Origin: Thiotrichaceae bacterium
GTDB lineage: Bacteria > Pseudomonadota > Gammaproteobacteria > Thiotrichales > Thiotrichaceae
NCBI GenBank assembly: GCA_026989145.1
Contig: JALSJU010000009.1
Span: forward strand, 1 to 64,000
DNA length: 64,000 nucleotides
Reading direction: 5' to 3'
A program made the position numbers and the translations under genes. Under the pieces are notes generated by a model that was given only the letters and a program-made list of their open reading frames with translations, was not told where the DNA came from and searched no databases. Of the stretch, positions 1 to 8,388 are shown in pieces; positions within the stretch are counted from its first letter, which is position 1, and the number at the start of each line of letters is the position of its first letter.

Positions 1-131
1 TAAGGTAAAAATAGAGAAGAACTAGCGATTGATTTGATGTTTTTTTAACATCCAACTCAATTATCAGAATAAATTGGAAAATGAGATCTCATGCAAAGGT
101 CTCAGTTATAGTTATATTTATATTAGAACCT

Positions 132-205
132 AGCATGTTTGCATGAGATGTGAACATGCTTGAGTATTATTTCACCCACGACTCGTCGTGATACACCTAT
201 ATAAT
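132..205 (+). promoter_or_regulatory. Possible promoter/operator region of the BspA-like lipoprotein gene
   Basis: An 8-bp inverted repeat (AGCATGTT at 132-139, AACATGCT at 153-160) is followed by a perfect 6-bp dyad, CACGAC-tc-GTCGTG, at 177-190. A consensus -10 hexamer TATAAT lies at 200-205, 20 bases before the ATG. No good -35 hexamer is visible at normal spacing, and the dyad lies where one would be, so regulator-dependent transcription is possible. The first 130 bases of the window hold no gene I can support. Confidence 0.3.
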
Positions 206-225
206 ATATATTTACGGATATAAAA

Positions 226-2178
226 ATGAAAAAGTTCACAAAACACCTCTCAATTAGCCTAACAGCGGCCATATTAAGCGCTTGTGGCGGAACATCAGTT
301 AATCCTTCTAACAATGAAGGGAATACACCACACCCTGAATTTAACAGTAAGAATATAACCCAAACGCCAAGTTACTCCCCTAGTGGTGATATTACTAAAA
401 ATAAACCAAGCTTCTCATGGCTTGCAGTCGCTGGTGCTACTAAATATCAATTCGGTCATGAAGGTACAGAGGATGGTTCGAATTGGCGTGACTATACTGT
501 CACATCAACCGAAGCAGGCTGCCCTAATACGGGTGATACATGCGAATATACGCCAAGTGACTATACAATACCTTTTAACGAAAAAAAGGTCTGGTGGATT
601 CACGCCTTTACCTCTGGTTCATGGAAAGGATGGTCTCGCCCAATTGTATTTACAGTGAAAGACGGAGGCCCTATTTCTACCCCCAATGCTCCTACACCAT
701 TAATGCCAACAGGATTGATCAACACGGTAGCACCTGAATTTACTTGGAAACCTATTAATGGTGCAACAAATTACACACTGGGTTTTGAAAGTCCTAATCT
801 TGCTAATAGCTGGAAAATGCAGAATATCACGGCTGTAGAAGCAAACTGCCAAACTGGTAGTAAGTGTGCTTATACGATAACTGATCCTAATTTTGTCGCA
901 GGCAAAGGATTTACTTGGTGGCTCAAGTCTAAGGTAAATGGTCAGTGGAGTCCTTGGAGTTCTGCTGCTGACTTTAGCTTTGGTCAAACTCAAACAGAAA
1001 AGCCTTTTAAATTTAAAGTAAAAGGATATGTAACTTATACTTCTGGTAATGCAAGTCACCCCCGCCCTATACCCCATATTCATGACAAGTTTGTGATAAA
1101 AACTGATCCTGTCTATAGTTATAATTATAATGTTGACTGTAATGATGATGGTGTGCTGGAAGGAGAAAATATAACGGGTAGTTTTACCTGCCCAGCCCCC
1201 ACATCAGAAGAGAAGACTATAAGTATTTCAGGCTTTTTTCCTCACTTTTATGGTAATCGCACAGAATATTTGACAGAAGTGACACAGTGGGGCACCCAAA
1301 AATGGCTCTCAATGAAGGATTCATTCAGTGAAGCAAGGGATAATTTTCTTACTGCAACTGATATACCAGACTTAAGTCGAGTAAGCAGCATGAGAAACTT
1401 GTTCAAATATGTCAGTGTCAACAACAATACAATATCAATGTGGGACGTGAGTCATGTAAGTGATATGAGAGGCCTATTTGATGGCGCTGGTACGAACGTT
1501 GACATTAGTAGCTGGAATGTAAGTAATGTTACTAGAATGGACAGTATGTTCGCTTACAATGAAACTTTTAACCAAGACATAGGCAACTGGGATGTAAGCA
1601 AGGTCACAGATATGAGCACTATGTTCGTAGGTGCGCATGCTTTTAATCAAAATTTAAATAATTGGAATGTTAGTAATGTAACCGACATGCGCCAGATGTT
1701 TCATCATGCACTAAACTTTAACCAGCCACTATCTAATTGGGACACTGGTAACGTCACTGATATGGGCGCTATGTTCGGAGGCACAAAATTTAATCAAGAT
1801 ATTAGTAACTGGAATGTAAGCAATGTAAAAGAGTTTGTCAGCATGTTCCAGGGTTCGGCATTTAATCAAAGTATTAGTAATTGGGATGTATCGCAAGCAA
1901 CCCGAATGAGCTTTATGTTTGACAATACACCATTTAATCAAGATATAAGTACATGGGATGTGAGCAATGTCACTGATATGCAGGTTATGTTTAGTCATAA
2001 CAATGCTTTTTCCACAAATAACTACAGCCGCTTGCTAACAACATGGATCGGCTTAGATTTACAACGAAACGTTAGATTTGATGCGCCGCTAGCAAAGTAC
2101 AGTGCCTCAGCTGCTAGCGCTAGAAAACGCTTGATTGATAACTTTGGTTGGACAATCAAAGATGCAGGGCAACTATAA
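226..2178 (+). CDS. BspA-family (DUF285 repeat) surface lipoprotein
   Basis: The 650-residue protein starts with a lipoprotein signal whose lipobox LSAC places the modified cysteine at residue 20, so it should be anchored in the outer membrane or exposed on the surface. Residues ~55-148 and ~157-255 are two copies of a beta-sandwich-like module (FSWLAVAGATKY and FTWKPINGATNY), each with a cysteine pair, resembling Fn3-type domains. The C-terminal half, from about residue 355, holds eight ~25-residue repeats of the pattern W-[DN]-V-S-x-V-T-x-M-x-x-M-F followed by FNQ-type segments. These are typical of the BspA/DUF285 leucine-rich-like family found in surface adhesins and mycoplasma lipoproteins. 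Adhesion or protein binding is inference. The gene stands alone, with a terminator-like hairpin downstream. Confidence 0.85.
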   Translation: MKKFTKHLSISLTAAILSACGGTSVNPSNNEGNTPHPEFNSKNITQTPSYSPSGDITKNKPSFSWLAVAGATKYQFGHEGTEDGSNWRDYTVTSTEAGCPNTGDTCEYTPSDYTIPFNEKKVWWIHAFTSGSWKGWSRPIVFTVKDGGPISTPNAPTPLMPTGLINTVAPEFTWKPINGATNYTLGFESPNLANSWKMQNITAVEANCQTGSKCAYTITDPNFVAGKGFTWWLKSKVNGQWSPWSSAADFSFGQTQTEKPFKFKVKGYVTYTSGNASHPRPIPHIHDKFVIKTDPVYSYNYNVDCNDDGVLEGENITGSFTCPAPTSEEKTISISGFFPHFYGNRTEYLTEVTQWGTQKWLSMKDSFSEARDNFLTATDIPDLSRVSSMRNLFKYVSVNNNTISMWDVSHVSDMRGLFDGAGTNVDISSWNVSNVTRMDSMFAYNETFNQDIGNWDVSKVTDMSTMFVGAHAFNQNLNNWNVSNVTDMRQMFHHALNFNQPLSNWDTGNVTDMGAMFGGTKFNQDISNWNVSNVKEFVSMFQGSAFNQSISNWDVSQATRMSFMFDNTPFNQDISTWDVSNVTDMQVMFSHNNAFSTNNYSRLLTTWIGLDLQRNVRFDAPLAKYSASAASARKRLIDNFGWTIKDAGQL

Positions 2179-2265
2179 GTATTTATTATTATGAGTGACT
2201 TTTAAAAAACTGATTAAATTGATTATAATTTAACACAGAAAAACATATCACTATTTTTTAAGAAA

Positions 2266-2299
2266 AACGGCGTAATAGTTACTATTCTATTGCGCCGTT
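2266..2299 (+). terminator. Terminator-like hairpin after the BspA-like gene
   Basis: The arms AACGGCG-t-AATAG and CTATT-g-CGCCGTT form a strong stem with a short loop, followed by the T-rich CTTCGTTT. It lies 88 bases after the lipoprotein stop codon, so it probably ends that transcript. Confidence 0.6.
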
Positions 2300-2612
2300 C
2301 TTCGTTTAAATATTGATGGATTTTGCAAACTATAAATAGCTGGACTTGATCATGTTTTTCTTAAGGAGGTCTCTCATTGTCTATAACAGTACAGTTATAG
2401 TTTTCAGTCTTTCTTTCACGCATTAACGTTCCTTATCTGACACCTTAAAAACAAACCTCTTCACAGTACTGGGGACTTAACTAATTTTAAGTTTTTAATA
2501 CACAGTGATTTTCTATTGATCAATAAAACATCTGTCTAAGTAGTGCAGTTATAGACACTATGCGTACCTTATGTGATGATTAGAGCCTAAGATAAAATCA
2601 TTAGGTTTAAAC
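2300..2612. other. Intergenic region upstream of hflD, with an orphan perfect Shine-Dalgarno
   Basis: No convincing gene is present. The full anti-16S complement AAGGAGGT lies at 2363-2370, five bases before an ATT that opens a 16-codon frame ending at 2426. A palindrome CTATAAC-(6)-GTTATAG lies at 2381-2400. The hflD promoter should lie in the rest, but I cannot place it with confidence. Confidence 0.3.
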
Positions 2613-3251
2613 GTGGAATCCAATACTCAAAATAGAACTATTGCACTGGCAGCACTTTTCCAATGTGTAACTGGCGTTAACCAAATTGCGAATACAGGCA
2701 ATGTAGATTCAGACCTGTATAAAACCTGTTTAGCGAGTATTTTAAAAGATAACCCCAAAGATGCCGAAGATTTATATGGCTCATTAGCTGATTTAAAAAC
2801 CGGCCTAAAAACCATGATGTTTCAACTTGGCTCAGGACAAATGACGCCCGATGGAAAGCCTAAAGAGTTAGAATCTACACGTTATGCCTTAGGCTTAATT
2901 CATCTTGAAAACAAATTAAAGAATAATAATGCCATTTTCGAACAACTCATAAACGGTATTAAAGCGACTCAAGAAAAGCTTGAGCATTTTGACATTGAGC
3001 ATGAAAATATTACCGCATCTTTAGCAGAACTTTACGCTAATACCATCAGCAATATTGGCCCTAAGATTATGATTCAAGGGGACCAGAGGCACCTCGCAAA
3101 CCCTAAAAATGCGGCCAAAATTAGAGCATTATTACTTGCGGGTATCCGTGCTGCGCTTTTATGGCGACAAGCAGGTGGCAATCGCTGGAAACTTCTCATA
3201 GAGCGAGGAAAGTTACAACGCCAAGCCGATGCTTTTTTACTGCAACTTTGA
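2613..3251 (+). CDS. hflD: High frequency lysogenization protein HflD homologue
   Basis: The 212-residue, mostly helical protein matches the HflD (YcfC) family over its full length, including the N-terminal pattern RTIALAALFQCVTGVNQIA and the tail ending in RQADAFLLQL. In E. coli HflD is a peripheral membrane protein that binds phage lambda CII and affects lysogeny; its normal cellular role is unclear. The GTG start at 2613 is preceded by AGGT at a spacing of about seven bases and fits the family length. HflD usually follows mnmA. Here that neighbour is replaced by an unrelated lipoprotein gene, and a DUF3820 gene follows after 11 bases. Confidence 0.9.
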   Translation: MESNTQNRTIALAALFQCVTGVNQIANTGNVDSDLYKTCLASILKDNPKDAEDLYGSLADLKTGLKTMMFQLGSGQMTPDGKPKELESTRYALGLIHLENKLKNNNAIFEQLINGIKATQEKLEHFDIEHENITASLAELYANTISNIGPKIMIQGDQRHLANPKNAAKIRALLLAGIRAALLWRQAGGNRWKLLIERGKLQRQADAFLLQL

Positions 3252-3262
3252 CCCCTTCAACG

Positions 3263-3517
3263 ATGAGCGATACTAAAAGTATCTACACGCCCGACCCTGA
3301 AGAACTCATTAAGCTAGCAAACTACCGTATGCCTTTTGGCAAACACAAAGGTACATTACTGATTGATTTACCCGAGCGTTATGTAGTCTGGTTTCATGGT
3401 GTCGGCTTGCCTAAAGGCGAGTTAGGTGAATTATTGGGGATTGTTTATACGATTAAAGTAAATGGCTTAGAGTTTTTGTTTAAGCCATTACGAGACTTGC
3501 AGATAAAAGACCTCTAA
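3263..3517 (+). CDS. DUF3820 family protein
   Basis: This 84-residue protein has the family core YRMPFGKHKGTLLIDLP followed by a short YVVWF helix, typical of DUF3820 (putative quorum-sensing-regulated virulence factor family; no defined activity). The ATG at 3263 was chosen over a longer in-frame extension because the extension would overlap most of the hflD C-terminus, while this start lies 11 bases after the hflD stop and begins the conserved part. It is probably co-transcribed with hflD. It ends immediately before the end of the convergent feoC. Confidence 0.8.
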   Translation: MSDTKSIYTPDPEELIKLANYRMPFGKHKGTLLIDLPERYVVWFHGVGLPKGELGELLGIVYTIKVNGLEFLFKPLRDLQIKDL

Positions 3518-3757
3518 CTAATTTAACCAACGAATTAATTGTTCGTCATTCACCCATTGATAGCTTTCATTGGCACTACCGCAGCCACCACAACTACTGC
3601 CGCAAGTAGCTCCACGTTCTTGCACCTTACCTTTGTTTATCCAATATTCCACAGCAAGTTTGGCGGCTTCTTTACTTATATCAAAATGATGAGCGACATC
3701 ATCCAATGATGAGTCTCCGCGTTTTTTTATATAATTACGAATTTCGCCCAATTTCAT
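3518..3757 (-). CDS. feoC: FeoC-like regulator of ferrous iron transport
   Basis: This 79-residue protein has a winged-helix N-terminus (residues 1-45) and a cysteine loop with C-x3-C-x2-C spacing (CGSSCGGC), the pattern that lets FeoC proteins bind an oxygen-sensitive iron-sulfur cluster. FeoC binds the cytoplasmic part of FeoB and in Klebsiella protects it from proteolysis. Its ATG overlaps the feoB stop codon in an ATGA arrangement, so the two are translationally coupled. It is the last gene of feoABC and converges on the DUF3820 gene with no gap. Confidence 0.85.
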   Translation of the reverse strand: MKLGEIRNYIKKRGDSSLDDVAHHFDISKEAAKLAVEYWINKGKVQERGATCGSSCGGCGSANESYQWVNDEQLIRWLN

Positions 3758-6117
3758 GGCGAGTCTCCAAAACTTAAAATAGGTTTATTATCAAATGATT
3801 GTTTATTACCAACTACTTTAAAAATATAAAGCGTGATAGCGAGCACCAAAAGCAAAAAAATAATCCATAAAAATGATTGCAACGGATGCCTACTAAACGT
3901 AGCTGCTTGATAAAAAATAACAGCAGTCGCATAAGCTAAACCGGTGCTCCAGCTCACTCCTAATAAAGTCCAACCCTTTCCTGTTTCACGATACATGGCA
4001 CCTGTTGCGGCAACACAAGGAAAATATAACAAAATAAACAAAAGATAGGCAAAAGCGCCAATTTTGCCATCAAAACGTTTATGCATGGCACCGAAGGTAG
4101 AAATATCAACCGCCTGTGATTCTGCGGCTTTAGCCTGAGAATCAATGTCATCAACGACTGAAAAACCTAACGGGTCAAGTAAGCTATCAGCAACATCAAC
4201 TAGATTAGTTGGAATTGTTATTAGTGCATCACTTAGACTTGCGAATAAATTAAAAGGCTTTTTCTGGTCAACGACCGCGTCACCTGTTGGCTTATCAATT
4301 CTTGAATAAAGCGCATCTAAAGTACCCACAACGACTTCTTTTGCCAAAAGACCGGTGATAATTCCGACCGTTGCAGGCCAGTTATCCTGCTCAATTCCCA
4401 TCGGATTAAAGATTGGGGTAACCGCACGTGCTGTGGCACTTAACACAGATTTTTCTGAATTATCATTGCCAAAACTAAAGTCTGTACCCAGTGAATTTGC
4501 AACATTAATTAGTGCAACCACGATGATAATAATTTTTCCTGCACCTTGTATAAAGCCTTTCAATTTACGCCATGTATTTTTAAAAATACTACTTATACTA
4601 GGGATTTGGTAATTAGGAAGCTCCATAAAAAAGTCTTCTGCTTTACCTTTTAACAGTGTTTTACGTAGTATTAACCCTGTCAAAATAGCAAATAAAATGC
4701 CAATCAAATACAAGAGGAAAACAATATTTTGGCCACCAACAGGAAAGAAAGCTGCCGCAAATAAAGCATAAACGGCAAGGCGCGCACCACATGACATAAA
4801 CGGTGACATTAAAACAGTGATAATGCGCTCGCGTTTATTATCTAAGGTTCGTGTTGCCATAATCCCTGGTACATTACAGCCAAAGCCTACAATCAATGGT
4901 ACGAAGGCTTTTCCCGAAATTCCTAGCTTGCGCATGAAATGATCCATCACAAAAGCAGCACGCGCCATATAACCCGATTCTTCTAAAAAGGTTAAAAATA
5001 GAAACAACGCACCAATAATAGGAATAAACGTCGCTACCACTTGAATGCCAGCACCCACGCCGTTAGCTAGTAACGTTACTAGCCACTGTGGCGCACCCCA
5101 ACCGTTGAGTAGTGAACCAATTCCATCAACGAATAAGGCTTGCGCACTCTGATCAAAAAAGTCGATAAAAGCACCGCCGATATTGATACTAAATGTAAAT
5201 AGTAAATACATCATAGCGAGGAATATAGGTACGCCCAACCAGTTACTTAAAACGAAGTTATCAATTTTATCTGAGCGAGTACGGCTTACTTTCCCTTGTT
5301 CTTTTACAACTTTTTTGGCTAACTCGGTGGATTTCTCAAAACGAACTTCCGCCAGTAAAAAATCTAACTCCTCGGATGTTTGTTGTTCAACATTTACTAT
5401 CTGTGCTTGCGCCTCAGCAATTTCATTTTTTTGTAGACTAATTAACGCTTCTACACGCGTCTGTTTAAGTTCTTGCTGGAGTTTACTTAGCGCCTGCTCA
5501 ACAGTTTCATTATACGTTAGCGGTAACGCTTCAAAGTTTTCAAGCGAATCAACCGTATTAATAATTTGACGTTGTAATTGAGTGGCACTTTTTGAGTTAT
5601 CTTTGAGCGACAGTGGAATAACAGGGCAATTTAACTGTTGTGATAGAAGATCAGTATTAATTTTCATGCCGCGTTTTTTAGCTACATCAATCATGTTTAA
5701 ATAAACAATGGTTGGCACACCTAACTCACGTAATTGCAAAGTGAGATATAAGCCACGCTCAATGGTACTGGCATCTAAAATATTAATAAAAATATTATCA
5801 GGACATTCGAGACAATACTTTCTGGCAATGTATTCATCGGTTGACGTGGATGAATAATCTAATGAATATGTACCAGGCAGGTCTGTTACATGAACCCTTT
5901 TCTGGTCGTAAGTGAAGAAACCTTGTTTCTTAGCAACCGTAACCCCTGGCCAATTACCGGTACTTTGATGCGAACCTGTTAGTTTATTAAATAGTGTTGT
6001 TTTCCCAGCATTTGGGTTACCCACAAGGGCTATTTTTAATTGCTCCTTTTCACCATTAGTATCCACAATTGGGCATTCTTGACGGCTATCACCAGTAGCA
6101 CAACATGCTTTAGCCAC
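3754..6117 (-). CDS. feoB: Ferrous iron transporter FeoB
   Basis: This is an inner-membrane Fe(II) transporter of 787 residues. The cytosolic G domain shows G1 GNPNAGKT (from ~residue 33), G3 DLPG and G4 NMID, followed by a coiled helical insert. The membrane part carries the family segments EESGYMARAAF and GCNVPGIMATRTL, and PCVAATGAMYRETG near the C-terminus. I chose the GTG at 6117 because GAGGGG lies seven bases upstream and the start overlaps the feoA stop by eight bases; an in-frame ATG at 6132 is the alternative. The N-terminus carries a CC pair and a further cysteine ahead of the G domain. It is coupled to feoA and feoC. Confidence 0.95.
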   Translation of the reverse strand: MAKACCATGDSRQECPIVDTNGEKEQLKIALVGNPNAGKTTLFNKLTGSHQSTGNWPGVTVAKKQGFFTYDQKRVHVTDLPGTYSLDYSSTSTDEYIARKYCLECPDNIFINILDASTIERGLYLTLQLRELGVPTIVYLNMIDVAKKRGMKINTDLLSQQLNCPVIPLSLKDNSKSATQLQRQIINTVDSLENFEALPLTYNETVEQALSKLQQELKQTRVEALISLQKNEIAEAQAQIVNVEQQTSEELDFLLAEVRFEKSTELAKKVVKEQGKVSRTRSDKIDNFVLSNWLGVPIFLAMMYLLFTFSINIGGAFIDFFDQSAQALFVDGIGSLLNGWGAPQWLVTLLANGVGAGIQVVATFIPIIGALFLFLTFLEESGYMARAAFVMDHFMRKLGISGKAFVPLIVGFGCNVPGIMATRTLDNKRERIITVLMSPFMSCGARLAVYALFAAAFFPVGGQNIVFLLYLIGILFAILTGLILRKTLLKGKAEDFFMELPNYQIPSISSIFKNTWRKLKGFIQGAGKIIIIVVALINVANSLGTDFSFGNDNSEKSVLSATARAVTPIFNPMGIEQDNWPATVGIITGLLAKEVVVGTLDALYSRIDKPTGDAVVDQKKPFNLFASLSDALITIPTNLVDVADSLLDPLGFSVVDDIDSQAKAAESQAVDISTFGAMHKRFDGKIGAFAYLLFILLYFPCVAATGAMYRETGKGWTLLGVSWSTGLAYATAVIFYQAATFSRHPLQSFLWIIFLLLVLAITLYIFKVVGNKQSFDNKPILSFGDSP

Positions 6118-6370
6118 GATTATGCCCCTCATCTGCAACAACAAGAATATTGTTAGCAATTGAACGCCCTAAACTAATACGAATATTATTATTGGCTAAC
6201 ACAACATCCCCACTTCGATTGCGTAGGACTTCAAGTGTCGAACCAACCCCTATACCCAAACCCAAAAGTTTCACTTGGGTTTGGGTATCTGATTGGATAT
6301 TTTTCACATGAACTACAGCAGACTCAATTTGAGAGGCTAAAGGGCTAACATTTAACATGGGTTTGCTCAT
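6110..6370 (-). CDS. feoA: Ferrous iron transport protein FeoA
   Basis: This is an 86-residue SH3-like protein with the FeoA pattern VKLLGLGIGVGSTLEVLRN followed by beta strands ending ISLGRSIANNILV. FeoA is a small cytosolic partner required for FeoB-dependent Fe(II) uptake. It is the first gene of feoABC. Its stop codon overlaps the feoB GTG start, and a Fur-box promoter lies just upstream. The length is normal for the family plus a short N-terminal extension. Confidence 0.9.
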   Translation of the reverse strand: MSKPMLNVSPLASQIESAVVHVKNIQSDTQTQVKLLGLGIGVGSTLEVLRNRSGDVVLANNNIRISLGRSIANNILVVADEGHNRG

Positions 6371-6392
6371 TTCTAAAAAATGTCATAATTTA

Positions 6393-6434
6393 AGTATAAA
6401 GACAAAAACCCTAAATGCAAATGATTATCGTTTG
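6393..6434 (-). promoter_or_regulatory. feoABC promoter with overlapping Fur box
   Basis: Read on the minus strand, TTGCAT (6415-6420) and TATACT (6393-6398) form -35 and -10 hexamers with 16-base spacing, 23 bases before the feoA ATG. The 19-bp sequence at 6416-6434 reads CAAACGATAATCATTTGCA on the minus strand, close to the Fur consensus built on GATAATCATTATC. Fur-Fe(II) bound there would cover the -35 region, giving iron repression of feo. Confidence 0.65.
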
Positions 6435-6504
6435 TGAAAGATAATTTATATCATAAAAGGTCGTATATTCCGGTTAAATGAGTTTTGACAAAATTTTCCT
6501 TAAA

Positions 6505-6553
6505 GGAACTGAACAACTTAGTTCATTTCTGCAAGTTTACAAGACATCAAAGC
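6505..6553. repeat. Degenerate end fragment of the family 1 MITE-like element
   Basis: GGAACTGAACAACTTAGTTC and the following ~30 bases align with the left end of the copy at 55870 (CTCTGAACAACCTAGTTG... then TTTACAAGGCATCAAG). TAAA lies immediately before GGAA, as at the purT copy. No matching right end is visible, so this is a decayed or truncated copy. The rest of 6371-6666 holds the feo promoter and no gene. Confidence 0.5.
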
Positions 6554-6666
6554 TATGAATTCCTGTTACAAGTATGCAGCAAGCCTAAAAGAGAACACAA
6601 AACACAGGTTGTAAATTTAACTAAGACGCCGCCAACTAATAAGAGGCTAAGGCTCTGAGGCAGAAT

Positions 6667-7554
6667 CTATGGGGTTTGATCAAGGATTTCCTTAATAGGA
6701 ATAACTTTATCAAAACCCGCTATCTTAAATCCTTCGCCTACCCACGCATGCCCATAAATAATTTCCCAACTGGCGGGGTATAAACCATCTGGCGTTATAA
6801 ATTTCTGGTACGCTTGTTCAAAGGCTTTTAATTTATTCTTGCCCATTAAGCCTTTGCTTCGTCCACTATGTGTATTTGAAGCGCCAATATTTTTAATATC
6901 TTTCATTAATTGATGAACAGAGCTATACGTCATGGTAATGACTTCCATATCTGTCACAGGATTAATAAACCCTGCTTGTAATAAAGCATCCCCTATCTCA
7001 TGCATATCAGCAAATTTTGAAGTATGTGGCTGTTTATCAACAGATGCCCAACTCTCACGCATTTCTTTAAGTGTGTCAGGGCCAAAGGTACTAAATAACA
7101 ATAAACCGTTTGGTGCTAAGGCAGCATGGAAGCCACTAAAGGTTTTACTTAAGTCATTACTCCATTGCAACATTAAGTTAGATACTATGAAGTCGATGCT
7201 TTCATTCTGAAGTGGCAACTGCTCTGCATCTGCACAAAGCGCTAACATTTTATTCTTTTTAATGTTGAGCCACGTTGTCCAATTCGGCTGATTGTGGTTG
7301 GGCTTCGTAGTTTGATGCAACATATTCAGAGATATATCTAAAGCTATAATTTCTGCTTTTGGAAAGCGCTTTTGTAGGTCATGGGTAATAAACCCTGTAC
7401 CACAGCCTATATCTAAGGCTCTTGCAGGTTGATGTTTAATGTAGTCTAAACGCTCACTAAGCCGAGTCGCAACTTCACGCTGTAACACAGCAGCTGCATC
7501 ATAAGTTTTAGCAGCACGTTCAAAATGTTGACGGGTATTTTTTTTGTCTAGCAT
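6667..7554 (-). CDS. bioC: Malonyl-[ACP] O-methyltransferase BioC
   Basis: BioC methylates the free carboxyl of malonyl-ACP with SAM, disguising it so that fatty acid synthesis can build the pimeloyl chain of biotin. The 295-residue protein has the class I methyltransferase motif I DIGCGTGFIT near residue 48, the acidic motif II IIALDIS and the family helix SNLMLQWSNDL. Its start overlaps the end of bioH by seven bases, so the pair is translationally coupled. The remaining bio genes (bioA, bioB, bioF, bioD) are not in the window, so the biotin genes are scattered. Confidence 0.93.
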   Translation of the reverse strand: MLDKKNTRQHFERAAKTYDAAAVLQREVATRLSERLDYIKHQPARALDIGCGTGFITHDLQKRFPKAEIIALDISLNMLHQTTKPNHNQPNWTTWLNIKKNKMLALCADAEQLPLQNESIDFIVSNLMLQWSNDLSKTFSGFHAALAPNGLLLFSTFGPDTLKEMRESWASVDKQPHTSKFADMHEIGDALLQAGFINPVTDMEVITMTYSSVHQLMKDIKNIGASNTHSGRSKGLMGKNKLKAFEQAYQKFITPDGLYPASWEIIYGHAWVGEGFKIAGFDKVIPIKEILDQTP

Positions 7555-8339
7555 TTGGCAGATGACTCTAGCTTTTTCATAAATTGTTTAAAGCTAGCCA
7601 TAAACTCATTTGGATGTGTCATAAAAGGGGCGTGACCGGTATTATCAAGGAGTGTGATTTGAGCATCTGGGTAAATTAATTTCAAATCATTTATAACACT
7701 TTTCGGAATTAAACGATCACATTCCGCCATTATCCAGTGTTGCGGCACTGTGTGTTTAACGTGACGGAAATCAGCGGTGCTTAAAATAGTTAATCCCGTT
7801 GTTAAAGCCTTATTACTAGCGGGAGTATTAATAACATTTCTTATCAAATCTCGCTGTAGCTGTTTGGTTTTTTTAATACCTAAAAATTGCAACGCTATAA
7901 AACGTTTAATTGTTGCTTCAGGATCTGTTTGCACGTTTTTTGAAAAGTAATCAAGTTGCTCCCTACCCATTGCAAACGGCCAGTTTTCTGCCTGTGAAAA
8001 ACGTGGTGAAGTAGTGATTAAATTTAGTGACAATATTTTATTAGGTATCTGTTGCGCTAAAGCTTGCACGACCAAACCACCTAGTGACCAACCCATTAAG
8101 TGACTTTTAGTCTTAATTAAAGGCAACATTAACGTAACGACTTGCTGTAAAGAAGTTGCCGTCACGGATTTATTTATACCATGTCCTGGTAAATCAACCC
8201 AAGTCACTAGATAGTCTGTTTCGAGTTCAGTCTTTACGGCCTCCCAAACAGAAGAGTTCATCGCCCAGCCATGAAAAGCAATAAGTGGCTCGCCGTGAAC
8301 GTTTCCTTGAGTAACTGTTTTTAATAATGACTCTTTCAT
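7548..8339 (-). CDS. bioH: Pimeloyl-ACP methyl ester carboxylesterase BioH
   Basis: BioH removes the methyl ester from pimeloyl-ACP methyl ester, ending BioC-dependent pimelate assembly. This is a 263-residue alpha/beta hydrolase with the oxyanion segment FHGWAMNSSVW, nucleophile elbow GWSLGG, catalytic Asp in ECDRLIP and His in TGHAPF. It is the first gene of a bioH-bioC pair and is divergent from plsY, with 49 bases between the start codons. Position beside bioC makes BioH far more likely than another hydrolase of this fold. Confidence 0.92.
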   Translation of the reverse strand: MKESLLKTVTQGNVHGEPLIAFHGWAMNSSVWEAVKTELETDYLVTWVDLPGHGINKSVTATSLQQVVTLMLPLIKTKSHLMGWSLGGLVVQALAQQIPNKILSLNLITTSPRFSQAENWPFAMGREQLDYFSKNVQTDPEATIKRFIALQFLGIKKTKQLQRDLIRNVINTPASNKALTTGLTILSTADFRHVKHTVPQHWIMAECDRLIPKSVINDLKLIYPDAQITLLDNTGHAPFMTHPNEFMASFKQFMKKLESSAKC

Positions 8340-8388
8340 GGGTTATTTGTTAAACTAGGCAACATTATAAAAAATCGACGTTGCTATC

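Noticed and set aside
700-1083. 127-codon minus-strand frame inside the BspA-like gene
   Set aside because: It is opposite to a well-supported repeat protein and shows no recognisable domain.
3161-3262. Longer N-terminus for the DUF3820 protein
   Set aside because: The extension lies inside the hflD coding end in another frame and has no family similarity; the ATG at 3263 begins the conserved part.
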